Below are positions 59,172-64,000 of a stretch of DNA of 64,000 nt, piece after piece. The DNA comes from Ridgeia piscesae. Taxonomy: Eukaryota > Annelida > Polychaeta > Sabellida > Siboglinidae. Where the stretch lies: positions 210,001-274,000 of the forward strand of contig JAODUO010000153.1 of assembly GCA_025642075.2 (NCBI GenBank), in the 5' to 3' direction. The notes beneath the pieces are model-generated. The model was not told the origin of the DNA. It was given only the letters and a program-made list of their open reading frames with translations, and ran no database searches. Position 1 is the first letter of the stretch, and the number at the start of each line of letters is the position of its first letter. The position numbers and the translations under genes are program-made.

Positions 59172-59418
59172 GAACTGGACCCTGGACCTTACTTCAGCAG
59201 CTGATGAAAGATCAGAAAAAATGACTGACTACACCTGGCTTTGGTCAACCATGCACATCACTACCAGCATCCAGGGAAGTTGACCAAGCCAACTCCAGTC
59301 TGCTATGACCAGTGTCGAGAATCACAACAGTGACTGGACAGTTGTGAGGACACAGAGCTAGTGCTGTGTCCAGACTCTGACGGCATTTGACCACCGCCAT
59401 AATCAGTGAAGCGCAGCC
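59172..59418 (+). other. 5' UTR part of the RING-NHL exon
   Basis: Acceptor CTTGTTTGACAG|GAACTGG at 59171, then 247 bp of leader before the ATG. An upstream non-coding exon is implied. Confidence 0.55.
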
Positions 59419-61293
59419 ATGACGTCTAGAACGACACAACTGTCCAGCCAGTTGAAAGAAGAACTTCTGGTGTGTGGAATCTGCTACAACCACTACACAC
59501 TGAGGGTGCGGCCACCAAAACTTCTCACTTGTTCACATACATTCTGTGCTCCGTGCATCGAGTCGTGTGCATCTGGTGACTCGGGGACTGTCCCAACATC
59601 TTTCATGTGTCCTGTCTGTCGCCAGGAGACACCATTCAGCGTTGACGGCTCAGCAGGACTGCCCAACAACATCTCACTGATCAGTCTCATAGAGATATTG
59701 CAGGCACAACGAAGAACCAGTGCAAAAGACGGGGGGAGTGAGCCAGTCTCACCACAATGTAGCTCATCGATATGTAGTGCCGCATCACCAGATGGCAGCA
59801 GTGTCGGCGCACCCAGAGTGGTGTTTGCGCTGTCTAGTTCAGAACTGGGGAGCTCCCCAGAGAGCTGCCAGCAGCAGTCGCCCTGTCAGTCACCCAAGGG
59901 GCAATGTGCGCCTGTGTCACGTGGGCCAGGCACAGTGCTGTGTCGGTGTGCGGATCGACCGCCCGCGTTTAACCCTGACTACAGCAGTGACGCCTCAGTA
60001 GACACCAATATGCCCCACCCCCCTTCATGTCCCCACTCCCCCTCCTGTCCCCTCTTTGTGCAACCCACAGAACCAGTCCCTAAGCCACATACAAGAAATC
60101 CTTTCCCATCCACACAACCTGCCCAACCCACACGACCTGCCCAAACCGCACGACTTGCCCAACCCACACAGCTTGTCCAGCCCACACGACCTGCCCAGCC
60201 TACCCGACCTGCCCAACCTACACGACCTACACAACCTGCCCAACCCACACGATCTGCCCAGCCTACACGACCTGCACAGCCCACACGACATGCTCCGCCC
60301 ACAAGATCTGCCCAGAACATCTCCCCACCTCAACAGAACACAGAGCACATGGGTGGACAGGCCCCAGTGGTGTCTCCCATACGCAGGAACTTCCTCTCGG
60401 CATCGATGCCGTTCCGCAGAAGGAACCCTACAAAGTCCACACGGCGGAGTTTCCATCATTCAACCTCTGCGTTAGAAGCACTTAAGTGTACACGTAAGAT
60501 CGGCTGCTACAGCGACATTCCAATGACTGTGAATGCATTCAAGAAGCCAACCAAGGTGGCTGTGTCTGAAGACGGAGAGATTGCTGTCCTGGACGGTGTC
60601 TATATGACGGTGCAACTGTTCACTAGCACGGGAGAACACATCTCTATGTTCACTGTCCCCGGCGCTTCTTCTATATGTTTCGTTGGCTCAGAGAAGATCA
60701 TTGTAGGCACACACCAGGGCATCGAGGTCTACCGCCACGATGGCACGCCACAGAACAGCATGCGTCTTGAGTCTGTCGTCACAGTCAGCATGTACAAGTT
60801 TGGTTTCATCGTCTGTCAACCGAAACAGTTGACCATCTTCCGCGCTTCAATGACCGTTTACCGAAAGATCAAACGCCGTCACTACCATAGCATGTTCCGA
60901 CGGAGCCTCGCTTTCAAGAGCCTTTGCGACGTCACCATGACGACCCAGCGTGACATTGCTGTCCTTGACGGTGGCTCAGGCAAGGTGTACGTGCTGGACC
61001 AGGACGGTTATGTTCTACTGTCTCTTAACCCCCGCCATGAGACCTGTGGTCCTCTACTGTCTCCACACAGCATTGCTGTTGACAACTGGAACTGCCTCTA
61101 TATCTCTGACACTGGCTCTAGACGGGTGCTCAAGTTCTCTCCCCAGGGTATGTTCTCGCGGTGTGTTCTCAGCTTTGGTCTACACACTGTTCCCATAGAC
61201 TTGCAAGCACGGGGCCTCACTGCCACTGGTGGCCACCTGGTGGTCATTGTTGGTGGCCACGAGTTTGCAGAAGTTCGTATGTATGCAGTGTGA
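59419..61293 (+). CDS. RING-NHL E3 ubiquitin ligase (TRIM/NHLRC-type), single coding exon
   Basis: 624 residues. RING finger of C3HC4 type at residues 19-67: C19, C22, C38, H40, C43, C46, C64, C67 (LLVCGICYNHY, LLTCSHTFCAPC, FMCPVCRQ). RING fingers recruit E2 enzymes to ubiquitinate substrates. No B-box or coiled coil follows, unlike classic TRIM32; instead there is a Ser/Pro/Gln linker (100-350) with a (QPTRPA)n-like repeat at about 219-310. The C-terminal 270 residues form an NHL-type beta-propeller with blades such as KPTKVAVSEDGEIAVLDG, RDIAVLDGGSGKVYVLD and SPHSIAVDNWNCLYISDTGS. The start has a good context (GCAGCCATGA). Intact, unlike the surrounding transposons. Substrate unknown. Malin/NHLRC1 and TRIM2/3/32 are the nearest architectures. 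Confidence 0.9.
   Translation: MTSRTTQLSSQLKEELLVCGICYNHYTLRVRPPKLLTCSHTFCAPCIESCASGDSGTVPTSFMCPVCRQETPFSVDGSAGLPNNISLISLIEILQAQRRTSAKDGGSEPVSPQCSSSICSAASPDGSSVGAPRVVFALSSSELGSSPESCQQQSPCQSPKGQCAPVSRGPGTVLCRCADRPPAFNPDYSSDASVDTNMPHPPSCPHSPSCPLFVQPTEPVPKPHTRNPFPSTQPAQPTRPAQTARLAQPTQLVQPTRPAQPTRPAQPTRPTQPAQPTRSAQPTRPAQPTRHAPPTRSAQNISPPQQNTEHMGGQAPVVSPIRRNFLSASMPFRRRNPTKSTRRSFHHSTSALEALKCTRKIGCYSDIPMTVNAFKKPTKVAVSEDGEIAVLDGVYMTVQLFTSTGEHISMFTVPGASSICFVGSEKIIVGTHQGIEVYRHDGTPQNSMRLESVVTVSMYKFGFIVCQPKQLTIFRASMTVYRKIKRRHYHSMFRRSLAFKSLCDVTMTTQRDIAVLDGGSGKVYVLDQDGYVLLSLNPRHETCGPLLSPHSIAVDNWNCLYISDTGSRRVLKFSPQGMFSRCVLSFGLHTVPIDLQARGLTATGGHLVVIVGGHEFAEVRMYAV
60095..60315 (+). repeat. Coding minisatellite, TRPAQP repeats
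   Basis: In-frame array of 12- and 15-bp units (CAACCCACACGACCTGCC and variants) coding for QPTRPAQPTRSAQ-like proline-rich linker inside the RING-NHL gene. Confidence 0.9.
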
Positions 61294-61665
61294 TTTCTGC
61301 GCAATGTCTTCCGGTTGATATACAAACAGTTTCCTTGTACAGTATTATAGTTATACCTGTAGACGGATAATGTTATGCTAGTTAGTGCCTGCACTAAGGC
61401 CCTGCACTAAGGCCCTGCACTGTTGTTTTATCTCGTTGCACTCTGCATGATACTTCATACCTGCTCTTATTTACACACCAGGATACGTTTCCAATATACA
61501 TAATCTTGCCGTGTTACGTTTCAGCATTATACATTATTACATGCATGTATTATTATTATATATACACGTCATTGCAGAAACCTGTATTGTGCTTTTAGAA
61601 TGTCACAAAGGCAGTGCGGTGTATTTATTTATTCTTAGATGTTAGATAAAATATGAATTCTATTT

Positions 61666-61671
61666 AATAAA
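61666..61671 (+). terminator. Polyadenylation signal of the RING-NHL gene
   Basis: AATAAA about 370 bp after the stop. Another run at about 61852 (AAATAAAATA) may be an alternative. Confidence 0.55.
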
Positions 61672-62379
61672 CAAGACAATCATTCTAGATTTGGTGCTGG
61701 TAAACCACAATGGAGATTATTTATTGTGCCTGCCTGATCACAGTGTAACTGTGCTTAATAGTTTAATAGTTAGTTAACTATTATAGGCAAAGCTTAGTAT
61801 CTTTTGTATGTTGCGTTGCTATTTTATTTAATGTAAATTTGTAAATATTTTAAATAAAATATTGGACTATATATTATATTTTAATTACTCTGCACAAAAA
61901 TGAATCCTGTATTTTATCTGTAATATCGTCAACAAAGACATAGACAATGCTTCCAATTACATATAAGCTGTTGGACTTTTTTACAATACAAAAAGCATTG
62001 TGTTATCGTTTGCACTAAATTCAATTCTGGGAGGTACAATTGATAAAACAGTTCTGTTACAGAGCAATCTGTCTTGCTCGTAACTCTTGTTCATATACTG
62101 TGATGATTTATTTCACTTTTATAATATTATATTGATTTGTATATTGTTACATTGAATGTCATTAAAGTTACAAAGTAACTGGTATTCTCTTCTAGTATTT
62201 GCTATTGTGTAGTTGTAACTGAATACAACAAAACAAATACTAAGAATCACACATGATTAAACTAAAAATAAATAGCACAGTTAGGAAACATCATTTGCAT
62301 ATCAGTCACCAAGTACTCCAATGTAGCGCAGAAAACTAGATGGTATTTTTCCATCATGTATAGTATTTTATGGAATCTA
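61672..62379. other. 3' flank of the RING-NHL gene
   Basis: AT-rich, possible 3' UTR extension; nothing else seen. Confidence 0.4.
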
Positions 62380-62840
62380 GCCTTTACCTTTGATCATAAC
62401 TTCAACTTTAGACAACATATCTCTGAAACAAGTCATTCGCCGCCTATGCCGGTATATCTCTTAGTTGCTAAAACTATCGCTACAGAGTGTACACTGTACT
62501 TGGTTACTGTCATTCCCGCCTTTTTCATAATATTGCCAGTAAAGACATTGCCAAACGTCAACGCATCCAGAATTATTTGGCTAAGATAGTAGTTTCCCAG
62601 TCTCCTCGCGTCTCTCGCTCAGTGCCACTCCCCTTGCTCAGTGCCACTCCTCTCACTCAGTGCCACTCCTACAATCACTGCATTGACTCCCCGTGCGATT
62701 CTGCATCATGTTTAAGATCTGTATATTATACTTCCTGACAACAATAATTGCAGAAAACATTATTACAGTTCGCCATCACCTGAAACCCTGTCTGTTTAAT
62801 CTCACCTGTAACTTCTTAGCACACTCATCCAATTGACAAC
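62380..62840 (+). mobile_element. C-terminal fragment of a non-LTR retrotransposon
   Basis: Frames give FRQHISETSHS, then SRLFHNIASKDIAKRQRIQN and YLAKIVVSQSP, and FRHHLKPCLFNLTCNFLAHS near 62770-62830. The order matches the thumb and C-terminus of CR1/L2-like RT proteins. A 12-bp CTCAGTGCCACT repeat (62615-62670) interrupts it. Confidence 0.7.
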
Positions 62841-63479
62841 GACCTTTGCATTGCCCTTGACAATGACAATGCTTAATCCACTGGTTTTGTTGCGCCACTG
62901 AACTCAGATTGTGATAATATTGGCACCACAGAAGTTAGTTATTATTATTAGTACAACATACACCACATACACACATACTTCCCTACATGTAATGAACACA
63001 CATCGTCAAGTGGCTAGACAGGCACTGTTGAGAGAAGGGAATGAGGTAAATCTGCCGAGAGAAAGTTGTTGCTTTTTAAGAAATACACTATTTGAAAGAA
63101 ATCATTTTACTTCTCGTGGCAGAATTTCTAGCGGAAATTGCCCTGTGTAGTTCCGAATATTCCAAAATATATACAAAATGTAACCATGAATGTAGTTGTA
63201 ATAAAAACCTAGCCTTGTTCACGGGAACTTCTCTATAACTTCTCATTCTACAGAGAACATGTTAAAAGACCCCTGATCTAGAAAATACTGTTAGTACAGA
63301 TAGTGCACCCCGGTGGTAGAGGGTGAGAGACCGAGTCTCAATTGAGGCAGTAAACACCACAGCCTGATGGTGACAGATTACAACAGTCATTTAGAAGGTG
63401 GTCTGTGTCCAGATAAATCTGTACTCCTGTGCTCTCTACCTTCAGCCTGTAGAGGTCGTCCTCTCTCACCATCTTGCTG
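62841..63479. other. Intergenic, no gene recognised
   Basis: Nothing supported beyond short low-complexity stretches. Confidence 0.35.
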
Positions 63480-63665
63480 ATGTAAGACCACAATAACGGA
63501 TTCGTCCGCCATCCCCAGTGAAAGAATACCCAATAAAAATAACATTTTGCAGGTTGTCTGAATTTCTGTGAGTGAATGTAGTGTTGGGTGAATGGAAAAT
63601 GATGTTTTTTATGAAGGGCGACATCCACAGTGTCAGATTATGACAGATGTCAATCGGTGTTATTC
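63480..63665. repeat. 190-bp dispersed repeat, copy 2
   Basis: Same order of blocks as 37635-37825 (GATGTAAGACCACAATAA, GCAGGTTGTCTGAATTTCTG, TTATGACAGATGTCAATCGG). Confidence 0.75.
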
Positions 63666-64000
63666 TTTTCAAGTGTACCATTCACGTCCACTGCGAATAC
63701 ATCGATAGATGGTCTGCCAACCGAATGTGAACCATTTTGTGCTATATATGTTAGATTCATCATTTGTAAGATTTCTAAACAAATCTGAATCCAAAATGTC
63801 ATAACTGAAGTGTGTATATATCCTTTTGCGATATCTGTTGTGTTCTAAACATTTTAACACCAACAATTACATTGTGACTGTCTTATAGCCATCTGAAACA
63901 GTAGATTCTCTATAGGCTGAACAGGTTATCAAAAGGTCACGCCAATGGTCATGTGCATGTGTCAAAAAGGCAACATGTTGTTTCAAATCAAAGGATGTTA
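63666..64000. other. Right edge, no feature seen
   Basis: Unique-looking DNA. Confidence 0.35.

Overview
The window is animal nuclear DNA. Genes are split into short exons with GT-AG borders, introns are long, AT-rich and packed with minisatellites, and there are remnants of eukaryote-only mobile elements (non-LTR retrotransposons, a DIRS-type tyrosine-recombinase retrotransposon, an LTR fragment, tRNA-derived SINEs, terminal-inverted-repeat DNA elements). Two of the genes belong to motile cilia or flagella, and the third has a RING-NHL architecture that is often expanded in invertebrates. A mollusc or other lophotrochozoan would fit, but the species cannot be fixed from sequence alone.

Layout. 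(1) 1-23.6 kb, minus strand: part of an RGS22-like gene. Eight exons were rebuilt whose splice phases all agree (23488-23576, 16018-16202, 13995-14273, 12457-12580, 10641-10738, 6078-6198, 3382-3544, 1943-2091); the rest of the gene runs off the left edge and the first exon was not found. Its introns hold seven large tandem arrays and a decayed DIRS element (18.2-22.7 kb). (2) 23.9-44.4 kb: no host gene recognised. This is a transposon graveyard with a three-level nest at 33.4-37.1 kb, a MADF-coding inverted-repeat element at 38.3-39.4 kb, a hAT-like element at 29.1-30.0 kb and long AT microsatellites. (3) 44.9-55.5 kb, minus strand: the last nine exons of an axonemal dynein heavy chain, ending in a clear stop. 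Again large tandem arrays touch several splice sites. (4) 59.2-61.7 kb, plus strand: an intact single-coding-exon RING-NHL (TRIM/NHLRC-type) ubiquitin ligase gene. (5) 61.7-64 kb: LINE fragments and dispersed repeats.

The most unusual property is that tandem arrays sit on exon-intron borders of both cilia genes. In at least two cases the repeat unit is a copy of the splice junction itself, including the first bases of the exon: a 56-bp unit upstream of the exon at 16018-16202 and a 19-bp unit upstream of the exon at 52940-53137. Others start within about 5-25 bp of a donor or acceptor. This yields dozens of tandem decoy splice sites next to real ones.

Two conserved exons (13995-14273 and 47304-47557) each carry one net frame shift, and several arrays contain scrambled consensus, so part of the window probably has uncorrected long-read indels.
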